DNA of 64,000 nucleotides, from positions 1,984,001-2,048,000 of the forward strand of contig WIUZ02000005.1 in assembly GCA_015956445.1 (NCBI GenBank), read 5' to 3'. Under the pieces are notes generated by a model. The model ran no database searches. It was not told the origin of the DNA and worked only from the letters and a program-made list of their open reading frames with translations. The position numbers were made by a program, and so were the translations under genes. Source of the DNA: Thelephora terrestris. Its lineage: Eukaryota; Basidiomycota; Agaricomycetes; Thelephorales; Thelephoraceae. Of the stretch, positions 10,682 through 21,134 are shown one piece after another. Numbering within the stretch: position 1 is the stretch's first letter; every line of letters begins with the position of its first letter.

Positions 10682-12729
10682 CTAGACGGGAGGCGGGGTG
10701 GGGGGATCGTCGGAAAGCAACGGCTCGTACTCTTCCTCTACAACGGCTCCTACTTCGTTCTGGAACTCGTGAGCGCGGGCCTCCTGGACTTGGTAGAGGC
10801 CTTCAAATATCCCATTCCAATTGTCGTCCGTGAGGTTCTTGATCTTCGCGAGGTACATGTTGGTAGCTTTGATCCAGTTGGTTGTAGAAAACTCAGCCGT
10901 AAATGAGGTCAAGTCACCAGAGCGGTGCAAGAAATACCCGCGTTCAACCTGGGAGATGGTGAGCATGGTGCAGTCAGAGTGGAATAGAACTTACAGCGGC
11001 AGCTGCCATAGCAAGCGCGCCAACCGGGCGCCCAGCATCTTCAGATGGGAGTCGCATGTGAATCCCGGCTGACGTGAAATACGTCCAGAAAGCGCGAAGG
11101 ACTGGGGGGGATTGGAACGGGCCACGGCGTTTCTGTTGCTCAAACATTAGTAGCAGCGCAGTATGCGGGGAGGGAGAACATACCTCGTCGTAGTAATTCT
11201 CTTCGCCGCGAGGAATTTCGATGGTCCCGGGGCGGAAATATTCCCAGATGAACGGTTTTTGAGAAGAGTCGAGAAGAGTTTGGACATAGGCTCCCCTTGC
11301 CGCCTTCGAGTCCAGCATTCGTTTGTTGTACTGGGTAGGGAGGTACTTGATGACAGCAGCGAGGGCATCAGAACCGATTTGGTTCCGAAGCACACCGAGC
11401 TCGCGGTTGGTCTGTGAAGTGAGAAAATGTGAGAAAATTGAGAAGCTCGATAGCTCGGGATATTTTACCGGGAGAACTACCGCATCATCCGGATGGATTT
11501 GGAATGGGAGGTCCGGGTAGATAATGCTAAACTCTTTCTGATAAACAGGGCAAAGGGGGTTACTCCATGGCAACTTGTCATAGAAAACAATCTTCATGAT
11601 GTGCCGAATGAATATGTTTCGAAATTCGAGTTTCAGGTCAAAGGGTAGGTCCTTCAGTCCTGGAGTCTGAAGATTGCCAGCCTCGTCTCTGAATCTCCTT
11701 GGCATTGAGTAAACCTAGAAATTCTTATTAGAGATGATCGCGGGAAGGGAAAGTGCCTTACTGCCTGCTGGGGCTGAGGAATTGCTTGCTGGAACTGTTG
11801 TAGATTGTTGGCGGCTTGGTGGTTTTGCGTATTGAATTGGAATGGGAAAGGCGGTTGACCAATAAAGGGTGTGGCAGCATCCGACACAGGGATCATAGGA
11901 CCCATGTTCGACATGATCGGGAACACGTCCTGTTGCCAAGGAGTTGTCAACGGCGATGGAGGAACCTGGGGCGACGACGACGACGATGACATTGTGAGCA
12001 TTGGAGCATGCCAGGAGTTTGCCAACGGCGATGGACTAGGAAGCTGAGATGACGACGACGACGACGACATCGCGAGCATTGGAGCATGCCAGGGGTTTAC
12101 CAACGGCGATGGACTAGGAAGCTGAGATGACGACGATGGTGTCGAGAGTGTTGGAGTGGATGACCGGCTGAGAGGCATGCTCGTCTTCGTGAGGGCCTGG
12201 GGCCAATTACTTATGAGGCCAGAGGGCTTGTTGCGGACTGTCGGGCGCACATCGTGAAATGAACTGAACCCTTTGGTACGTTTCAGAGCCCTGGTTGACA
12301 AAACCGATCAGATGGTAGTTCGTGGAGGTATTTGATTGACTTACCGGGGATTATAAGAGCTCAAGGGGACTCTTTTCCCACCGACGAGTATGAACTCCTC
12401 GTTGTCGGCCTCAGTTGGGGCCTCAGACCCGATAACAAGGTGGTCCACGTCCTCGGGGCTGCTATCTCTTGTGAACTGAATGACAGGATGGATCAGTGGA
12501 GGGAATATGAGAAGAAAGAGTCACTTACCAATGGATCCTGTGAGATAGCAACGGCGTCATCCGGCTGCTCGAAGGCGGCCAAACGTGCCTCAAGAGCACG
12601 GATTTTGTCGTCCTTTGTCGCTTTCTTTTGTCGCTTTGTGGTTGGTATTCCGGCCCTGATCTTGGCAGCTGTAGTCATAACGGGTGCTGCTGGGTGGGTG
12701 TCCTTGTTCTTCGCTCGGGTTCCGGCCAT
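10682..12729 (-). CDS. Passenger gene of Plavaka element (DUF6532-like), 581 aa
   Basis: Seven exons (12529-12729, 12345-12475, 11762-12290, 11469-11714, 11184-11411, 10995-11138, 10682-10948) join in frame through GT-AG introns. The N-terminus is basic (TTKRQKKATKDDKIRALEAR). It is followed by a long Ser/Pro/Gln-rich linker with two near-identical repeats (SQLPSPSPL). The conserved part starts at LPFDLKLEFRNIFIRHIM and includes NRELGVLRNQIGSDALAAVI, YNKRMLDSKAARGAYV, FIWEYFRPGTIEIP, PVGALAMAAAAVERGYFLH and a closing WIKATNMYLAKIKNLTDDNW. This order resembles the DUF6532 proteins common in agaricomycete repeats; that assignment is from memory and moderate. It is divergent from the transposase and intact. 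The function is unknown; a regulatory or DNA-binding partner of transposition is possible. Confidence 0.75.
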
Positions 12730-13591
12730 GATAGAGAGGGAGAGAGTCTAAAGAGCAACACAAAGGCGGCAGAAGGGCAGAGTGGGAGAAATAAAAAGAT
12801 TAAAACGAGTGAGATGAGACAATGCGAGAGATTGAATGAGGAGTGAGAGCGCATACCTGTCCTGTTTTATAGGTCCAGAGAAATTCAAAGCGGCATGCTC
12901 GGATGCAGAGTGGTCGGGGTCGGGGCACAATGCGCATGTCCTTCCCTTCCTCAAGGACAGTACACGTACTCAAAAAGTCCACGCCCCTGCGAGCCGACTG
13001 GTTAGAACGAGCGAGTAGTCCCATGAGGACTTCCTGCAAGGCATCAGTGATGCTGTGGGTTTCAGTTGCTTGGAAAATTGGGGTCGGAAAAGCTGATGTG
13101 GGTCGTATTGCAAAGGCTGATGTGTTTTGTGTCGAGGAGGCCAAACCGGTTGGCGTTGATAAAATCACAGTGATTGGCATCGGTGGAATTGGACAAGTCG
13201 GCATTGAAAGAACCGATGGAGCTGGTGCCGGGAAAGCCAGCACGGCTAGCATGGAGGGGATAGATGGAGTTGAAATTGGAGGAATCGGAGGAGTTAGTAG
13301 CGAAGGAATTGGTGCAGTTGGGATCGGGAAAGCTGGCACGATGGGTGCAGGGTGAGCCAACGTGGCCGTTGACGGAATAGGGGGTTCGGACCTTGGATGT
13401 CGTATAGGGTGGAAGGACGGGCCCGATGGCGAGAGAATTAGGCCTGGGTCGGTCGAGAGAGTCCGGCCTGGGTCGGTGTCAGAGGAGTCAAAGTCAGAGG
13501 ATGAGAACTTGTGAAAATTTCGCCAAGTCCCACGCTGGCAACACCCTGCCACGTCGTTTCCCTCCCCACCTCCTCTCGCGGTTCCACTTTG
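12730..13591. other. Spacer between divergent Plavaka genes
   Basis: Shared promoter region of the two element genes. A long low-complexity Pro/Ala/Ile frame is open on the minus strand (12800-13606). It could be an upstream exon of the passenger gene, because a potential GTATGC...TTTAG intron would lead into its first exon, but it has no recognisable motif and its composition alone explains the openness. The plus strand shows matching GGAATTGG/GGAGTT short repeats. Confidence 0.4.
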
Positions 13592-16500
13592 ATGGAGGCC
13601 CTCCATCTCCCTTTTTTTATTTGCGACAAGTGTGGTAAGGTCTGCAGATCCCTCCGTGGGTTAACTCAACATAAATCTGTCCATCGGGTCCTCCCCCAGC
13701 TCGGCAATTGCAACCCCCACAACTTCCATCGCGAATTCCATCCTCTGCTCAACGGTGAGATCCACTTTTATCTATTAATTCTCTACGCTCACAGGATTCC
13801 TAAAGGATTGCCCTGTGACCACCGCGGCTGTTTTCTTCCACTGGGGGCACCGCCAGTGCCACCTCCACCACAGTCAGAGGACGACTGGACTCCATTCGCA
13901 TCGCGAGCAGGCTTCGAACTCGCGAATATCTTGTACCTCAAAGCACACCTCTCCCAAAGCATCATCAATGATCTCCTCGACGTCTGGAGTGCTACACTCG
14001 TACCCCATGGAGATCTCGCCCCCATCACCAGTCATCGAGACCTCCACTCCCAGATCGACGCCGTTGATCTCGGGAACGTCCCGTGGAGATCATACACAGC
14101 CCAATATCAGTGGCTCCGCCCCGAGAATGGTCCAGTGCCAGAATGGATGGGAACCAAGTACCAGATCTGGTTTCGCGACCCCAGAAAGGTTGTTCACAAC
14201 ATCCTTGCAAACCCCGAGTTTGTATCTGGCATCGACTACGTCCCACATCAAGATTTTCAGGATGGAGAGCGACAATACCGGGACCTCATGAGTGGGACAT
14301 GGGTCTGGGAACAATGTGTAGGTTGTTTATGCGGTGGTTCCGAAGCTTGCTGACAATCCATTGACAGGATATCATTGCGACAGACCCCACAACACATGGG
14401 GCGATGTTCGTTCCCATTGTCCTTGGCACCGACAAGACAACCGTCTCGGTTGCGACCGGCCAGCAGGTTTACCACCCCGTCTACCTCTCGGTTGGGAACG
14501 TCCACAACCGCATCCGACGGGCACACAAGCACGCCCTTGTCTTAATTGGCTTTCTTCCAATCCCTAAAGGTGCCGCAACTTCAATGCTTCTATTTTCAAC
14601 TAACCCAGCCCCGCAGGTTCCCGCGAGGACTGGAAGAGTGAATTATTCCGTGACTTCCGCCGTCGTCTCTTCCATGGGAGTCTCACGGTTATGAACGAAC
14701 CACTCAAACGTTACATGACAACATGGGATGTTGTTCGATGCGCCGACAAGCATTTCCGCCGTGCCATATATGGAATCGGGCCGTATATCGCGGACTACCC
14801 TGAGCAATCAACTGCTGCGGGGACTGTGTATGGATGGTGCGTATTGTTCGTGCTCCTCCTACCATCACGTCTGCATGCGATTAAATACCTCTTCAGGTGT
14901 GAGGCTGATCCCAAGGACCTTGATGGCTTACCCACTGAGCTCCGCACCCTCGCGCGACTCCTGAGACTCATCGACACACAAGATGAAGATACCCTGTGGT
15001 TTGGCCACGGAATCGTCCCAAATTTTTTGGCATGTCCCGCATTACCACCCATCTTGAACGCTCATTAACGATTGACCCCAGCCGTTCACTGCTAAGTTCC
15101 CACGGGCGGATATCTATGAGCTCCTCACCCCAGACCTCCTCCACCAGGCCATCAAGGGGACGTTCAAGGACCACCTTGTTTCCTGGGTGGAGGAATACCT
15201 CAAGCTCGTACACGGACCATCTCAGGGATCGGAGATTCTCGACGAGATTGATCGAAGGTTTGCTTCGATCTTTAATTTGTTCCCAAATCGTCGCTCAACC
15301 TCTTTTTAGAATTGCTCTAGTACCCCTATTTCCTGGCCTGCGTAGATTCAAACAGGGGCGTAATTTCCAGCAATGGACTGGAAACGACTCAAAAGCGTTC
15401 ATGAAGGTTGTTAGTTTGAAGTCTGATAAGACTTCCATGCTGATCTCCAACAGGTCTTCGTCACTTCCCTCGAAGGCTTCGTTGCCATCGACATCATCAA
15501 GACTCTCACGGCATTCATGGACTTTTGTTACATCGCGCGACTGGACACCATCACCGAGACTGCTCTCGATGCTCTCGACGATTCCCTCAGGAGGTTCCAC
15601 CACCACCGCAAGATCTTTCAAGAAAGCGGCGTACGCCCAACAGGATTCTCACTCCCCCGCCAACATGCACTGACCCACTACCGTTACCATATCGAGAAGT
15701 TCGGAGCACCAAACGGGTTGTCGTCCTCGATCACCGAGTCAAAGCACATCACCGCCGTCAAAAAACCGTGGCGCCAGTCAAACCGTTACAACGCTCTCGG
15801 TCAAATGCTCACCACCAACTCCCGGAATGATAAACTCGCTGCTGCCCGTGTTGACTTCTCTACCCGTGGAATGTTGAACGGCACTTGCCTTGGAGATGCG
15901 CTAGAGAGGCTTCGCAATCTCCCTGAGGACACTGCTGGTGGTGATGACGATACAGAGGATGATTCAGACAGTGATGGTGACAACGGCCAAGACCTTGACG
16001 CCGACGAAGATGAGGAGGCGACAGGTCCAGTTGACGGACCTCCCACGCTGAGCGAGGTTACCCTTGCACTGAAACCAGGTAAGGGTTTTATTTCTTCATG
16101 CACAACAATTTCTGACGACGTCACAGCTCCCGGATATCCTCTTATTTCATTCCAGGAACTTGGCCGACATATCAAGCAAGAGAACCTTGAATCCCTCGTC
16201 CGGATCTTCCTGTTTTATCAACAGAACCCCACCTTCGCCGGAACCCCTCCAATCACTGCCTGTCCGACCGTCGAGTACGCCGACCAGATATCTGTCTTCC
16301 ACTCCGCCAAGGCCGTCTTTTGCGCCCCAGGTAATCATTCCAGCATCGAGGAGCTGTACCGCGAAACCATCAGATCCACCCCAAGGTGGCAAACAAGTGG
16401 TATAACGGCGCCCCGCCGGGATTGCATCCTCATCGCCACTGGGTCAGATGAGGCTGGTACAAGGGGCCTGGATGTCGCGAGGGTGCATTTGTTCTTCTCG

Positions 16501-16803
16501 TTCGTGTTCAAGGGCGAACTATTTCAATGCGCTCTTGTCCACGAGTTCTGCAAGAGTTTTGCCGACCCAGACCTGGACAACGGTCTATGGATCTTCGAAC
16601 CAGACTACGCTGAAGATGCCGGACCCAGGATCATGTCCGTCATACACATCGATTCCATCGTCCGTGCTGCACATCTATTGCCCGTCTTTGGTGGCGACAC
16701 TCCCATCCCAAGGGAAATAAACTTCACCAACACTCTCGATGCATTCAGGGCTTTCTATCTAAACAAGTATATTGACTATCACGCCTTTCAAACCCTGTCG
16801 TAG
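13592..16803 (+). CDS. Plavaka transposase, apparently intact, 934 aa
   Basis: Nine exons (13592-13754, 13806-14317, 14368-14569, 14617-14836, 14897-15029, 15082-15257, 15310-15406, 15454-16078, 16127-16803) add up to one open frame. It begins with a C2H2-like finger (ICDKCGKVCRSLRGLTQHKS VH), then HPLLNGLPCD. Hallmarks of the agaricomycete Plavaka family follow: VPWRSYTAQYQW, YQIWFRDPRKVVHNILANPE, FVPIVLGTDKTTVSVATGQ, PVYLSVGNVHNRIRRAHKHA, FPRADIYELLTPDLLHQ, IKGTFKDHLVSWVEEYL, HYRYHIEKFGAPNGL and SITESKHITAVKKPWRQSNR, plus an acidic stretch and a C-terminal RHS-like region ending AFYLNKYIDYHAF. One intron (15030-15081) uses a GC donor. There is no stop or frameshift, so it could be active. 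Confidence 0.92.
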
Positions 16804-16990
16804 TATGTTTTTTGTGACTGATTGATATGAATGTTATTTTCTTGTTATCGAACATCTTATTTCGGTGATCGAACGTCTTATTTCGGTGGAACTGATGACC
16901 AGTAATTGAGTGTCAAATAACCTCAAATAACTCGGACAATATTAAATAATCGAAATAAGATGGAATAACCAAACGCCTCTTTTACTGATG
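16804..16990 (+). repeat. Plavaka right end: subterminal repeats and terminal inverted repeat
   Basis: Contains two direct copies of TCGAAC(A/G)TCTTATTTCGGTG (about 16845 and 16866), an inverted CGAAATAAGAT word near 16938, and the right terminal repeat at 16974-16990. Such clustered subterminal words are typical transposase binding sites; that role is inferred. Confidence 0.65.
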
Positions 16991-19777
16991 GAGCGCATAT
17001 GAGCTACACAGGCAGGTGAGCATTTTTTCACATAGGAGTCGACATGCCGCACCTTTGAGAGCGTGTTTCAGAGTAAAGGTGCCTCCACACGAAGGAACAG
17101 TACAAGAATATTTTGCAGGCATCTTCCTGCGCTTTCTGTTGACCTCTCCCGCGGCCGTGGTCTTAATTTTAGGGTTTCTGACCAAGAACGCATGGGTCTG
17201 GGAGCTACCCAGGTGGGGGTCCATGTCGGCAAGATTTGACCCTGTGTCAGGTTTTCGGCCAAGCTCCTCAATACCGCTGGGTGGCAATCTAAAAAAGGAA
17301 GCACCGTGGGCCGGCGTTGATACAGGTCTGCTTCTAGAAGAGACCGGGAGGCTTTGTGGACTGGGAATGGATGGTAAGGGGTCGTGGCCAAAGAGTGGGG
17401 AGGCCTGTAGTCTGGGATAGGGACTAGCACGCGAACTTCCATGCGCGCTGTGTGGTTCGATTCCCCCACGATCCCTGGACCCACTCGAGCTCCTCCTATG
17501 ATGACTTCGATAGATGCTGGGAACAGTTTCTGGGGGATGTAGAAAATTTTGCTCGAAGATGCTGAGATCAGTGCCGGCCTGGGCTTCCTCTGAATAGACC
17601 GGGAGGTATCAGCTCAAGGATGAATTGGATGAAACAGGGGAAGTTCTTACCATATCTGCTGAGCGCGATGGTCTCCCCCCCTAGGTTATCAACCGAAGGG
17701 CTTGGTCGCGACATCACCCTAGAGGCGTGTGGCTCGGAGATGGTGTGCAGATTCCCCTCCATGACTTCGGCTTCCTGATTAGAGCACGTTTCCAGACACT
17801 GTAAAACATCTTCAATACTGGGACGCTCGCTCGGTTGGGGCATCCAGCATTGTTCCAACGTGTTCCAAAGGTGGTCCGCAAACCCCTTCTCGCGACGAGG
17901 GCGGTCACCATCCACAACCTTCTTGAGAACTGCCATTTTTATGTCCTCGTGGAAAGGCGGGTGACCGCTGATAACTTCGTAGACAACCATTCCAAGAGAA
18001 TAACAGTCCGAGGATTTTGATGGGCGACTGTTCTTGCGCCCGAAATCCTGCGGAGCGATACGCTCCGGGCTCATCCATCGAGCTGTGCCATCGGCCTGTG
18101 CATTTGAGGTGGTTGACGAAAAGCTTGTAGGGCCCGAGATGATTGTAAGCATACCAAAGTCTGCCAGGAGGGCACGGCAACTTTGGTCGACCACTATGTT
18201 AGCCTTCATAGAAAGAGAGAATCAGATGGGAGGATGGTGCCTAGCGTCGAAAACGTACCCCCTTGAGGTCTCCATGGACCACTCCCCGTTCATGGATGTA
18301 AATCAAACCCCGAGCGGCGTCTCCCAACTAGATGAATAATCCGACCGCCGGTCAACTTGGGGCAGAAGGGTGAGGTGACAAAAGGCTTACCAGCCTGAGC
18401 TTCAATCGGTCCGCTTTCGGGTTTGCCTCCACAAACTCGTTGAGGTTTCCATTAGTCATCCAGTCCGAGACTAAGGCGAACTTAGCCTCGGTCATCGTTA
18501 CCCCTATCAGCGGTAGAACATTGGGATGACGGAGGATTTTCCATGTTATGGCCTCCTTGCAGAACCTCTACACAGGGAACCCTCAATGCTCTGGTGTGTG
18601 GAGAGTACATAATCAATGACTAACCTTGATCAGCTTCCGAAAATCGCTATTTGAGAATGTCCTGATGACCTTCACGGCAACATCTCGACCGCAATGTTGC
18701 CCCTTCCATACGTCCGCGAACCCACCGCTGTATAAAGCGTCGTTGTTTCTGTCGTAGCAAATGGGGATCTTCATCTCTGTTGGAAGAAGTGCATGGGTAC
18801 CACACGTCTTGTACAGCAGCCTCAGACACTGGTTTTTGGCCCACGGCGAGAGATCGGGCATGTCTAGCGCCTGATTAAAGAATCGTGTCAGTACAAACTC
18901 CGCGAGATATATGGGCCCGCGACGATGAACCAATGTGCAACGTGCCTCGTTGACCACATCGACAAATGTTTGCGCATCTTCTTTAGGAAGGGGGCGGGTC
19001 ATATCAACCACGTCCTTGTACACAAGGATCTCCTCGATGAGAGGGGTTAGTTCATGCAAGACAAACTTGCGTCTTAACAAGCGTCCAAAGGCTGGAGTAC
19101 GTACTGAACGGTCAACATTCCACACACAAGATCGATCGCAGTACGGCCAACTCTCACCTTCTCCAGGCTCAGATGCCGAGGTTGCGCCACCACCAGGATG
19201 AATGTCCAGCTGTTGGGTGGCAATTCCGCGCACGGAATTGTCTCCGTTGAAAGACGGGCACGGTCTATTGAGATCATCGAGTATATCTCGAATCTCTGTC
19301 TTGTATCATTCAATCATTCCCTTTTTATATTTGATTTGCGGAGTGCTTGTTCCTCTCTCGAGAGTTCGATGGATCTCTGATGTTACCCTGAGATTTCGTA
19401 TTGAGCAGACACGCCCAAGGGTGCAAGGCAAATCAACATACCGCCCTAAGTCCTCAAGTGTGACCCTCGTGGATTCACCGAGATCATCAGCGTTCCCGAC
19501 CTCAATTGCGGCCTCCAACGCCTCGCATGCGTTGAAACAGTCTTCAGAAAGTTGCATGGTATCCTTGTTGGCAATCGTCTTGTCCTAATTGGGTCAATGA
19601 GACCTAAGAGTCCGCAGATAGGCCTGGAGCAAGAGCACTAACCCGTAACAGAGCTAGGATGGCGCTCACAGTGCTAAAGACCTCATTTGCAGTGGGAGAC
19701 ACTGCTGCCTTCCTGTCCAATATGCCGATCCTATCGTCCAGGAGCGACACCCGGGTCTTGTGTGCGTGTTTCGACAT
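16991..19777 (-). pseudogene. 5' part of TKL-type kinase-C2H2 zinc-finger gene
   Basis: Reconstructed exons: 19643-19777, 19442-19584, 19158-19387, 18946-19091, 18625-18870, 18391-18567, 18259-18327, 17651-18203, 17053-17589 and 16991-17003. Helical adaptor sequence (FSTVSAILALLR, DLGRVTSEIHRTLERG) precedes a kinase domain: glycine loop YSGGFADVWKG, VAVKVIR lysine, VVHGDLKGANIVVD catalytic loop, ADFGM, WMSPERIAP, DCYSLGMVVYEVISG. The frame then runs on through about 180 codons of Pro/Ser-rich linker, without a stop, into a zinc finger (YSCTVPSCGGTFTLKHALKA then HMRS). There the Plavaka element cuts the gene, and the rest is at 9855-10365. A TGA at 19306-19308 also breaks the adaptor region (KGMIE stop YKTEIRD). 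One intron (18871-18945) would use a GC donor. The gene is dead twice over. Confidence 0.82.
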
Positions 19778-21134
19778 TCTCGTTGGCTTGGTGTGAGGTG
19801 TACAAGGGGAGGTTGCGAGCAGTTCCATATATGGTCCCCGTAGAATTACATACATGCTCGTTACACGTGGGGGTACTTCCAAGCAGAAATGGTATGGGCG
19901 GTCCACCCATCATGGACCAGGTGTAGGGGTCTGATTAGGTGCGCCCCACGAATGGGCATGCTGGAGCCGGAACGTAGAAACCAGTGAAGCGAGTTTGAAC
20001 ATGCGGGAGCCTTGTGAGTTTGCACGTAAAAACGGACGACATAACCCACTACATATTTGAAACACTTCGAGGAATCGTAGGGGGTACCCTAGCCACGAGG
20101 CAAGAACGTCTCGCCCTGGGTCATCCACAGTAAGAGTTGACATGCCGGAAAGAATGTTCAGCTAAGTTCCCACGGAAGACCGGCTCGGCAGGTAGGGTAA
20201 TCGCAAGCGCTAACGGTGTCATCCGCGTGAACTGGGTGCAAGGGTTCCGGCGCTACGCTGGAGAACTTTCTGGAGCTTACAAACAATACCAGATAAGAGA
20301 AAGGCGTGGAGGGCAGTGGAAGTGGACTAAACCAGACAAAAGGACACGGGCTAAAGCGGTGACTCCGGAAGAATCTGACCAGCTTTCTTCTACTACGACA
20401 TCGGTTCGTAGGACGTGTAGTCTACGGCGTTATGATCCCCACGACCGAAAGGGAGGGGGTCTTGGTTTTTGTTCGATCTAACTTTGGCTGTACAGCCTAA
20501 TTTTCGTCGTCATTTGAAATCGATTTTTACCCACGGTCCTGTTCGGTAGACATAAGTATGAGATCGAAATCGTACACACGCATGACCGACACAAAGAGAC
20601 GGAGTTACCTGAGGGTGAAGAGGACGGCGAAGGGAGGGAAGAAACACCTTACAGTATGGTTGGGTGGTAGGGGTGGCGAATACGGCGAATACAGGTGGAA
20701 AAAAATGGCCAGTATGCGTACCGGCGACAGACTTCTTATGTTACACAACGGATGTTCTTTTGTAAATTTTGTAAAATTAAACAGAAGTTTTAGTCTGTAA
20801 AGACGGATCTCTGCTATGGAACCGTGATCATTTGACGCTACCGGTGGACTGTGATATGGCGGGAGGGGCAGGGGGTCGTGGGCCATGCCACTCGTCGGCG
20901 CTACGGTTATGGGGTACAAGGCTGATGGGGCTTGCTCGCCAGAGGACAGAAGCCTCACCGGTACTGGTGTCTCCGAACTTCAATATTTTTCGCGGCTGCC
21001 GCAGGAAACCCAGATCCTTCAATGCAGGTAGGATTATTGCAATGTAAAATGCACATGAACAGGAGTATGATAACACAAAAGCAGGGCACAAAAATACAGC
21101 GACAAATTCTTCTCAGGTCTCCCAGATTCCCTCT
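19778..21134. other. Intergenic, no gene recognised
   Basis: Several short frames are open, but none shows motifs, splice continuity or plausible composition. The last 100 bases are probably the HSP90 3' UTR. Confidence 0.45.

Larger units (their letters stand above)
10366..16990 (+). mobile_element. Complete Plavaka-type DNA transposon, 6.6 kb
   Basis: The element carries a divergent gene pair: a transposase (13592-16803, plus) and a passenger gene (10682-12729, minus). Imperfect terminal inverted repeats begin CTCAATCAGTAAACGTGGCG on the left and, read inward, CATCAGTAAAAGAGGCG on the right. Both ends have a CGAAATAAGAT word in subterminal positions (about 10529 and 16938), with inverted copies near 16850 and 16873. 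The flanks are the two halves of one zinc-finger coding sequence, which fixes the boundaries to within a few bases. A 2-bp duplication (GA) fits the frame, but the exact target-site duplication is ambiguous. Confidence 0.85.

Noticed and set aside
12800-13606. 268-codon Pro/Ala/Ile-rich frame on the minus strand
   Set aside because: Low-complexity composition and overlap with the transposase start. It could be an upstream exon of the passenger gene, but nothing proves it.
17452-17470. tRNA B-box-like sequence (GGTTCGATTCC)
   Set aside because: The flanking bases do not form a T stem or a cloverleaf, and it lies within the open linker exon of the kinase-zinc-finger gene.
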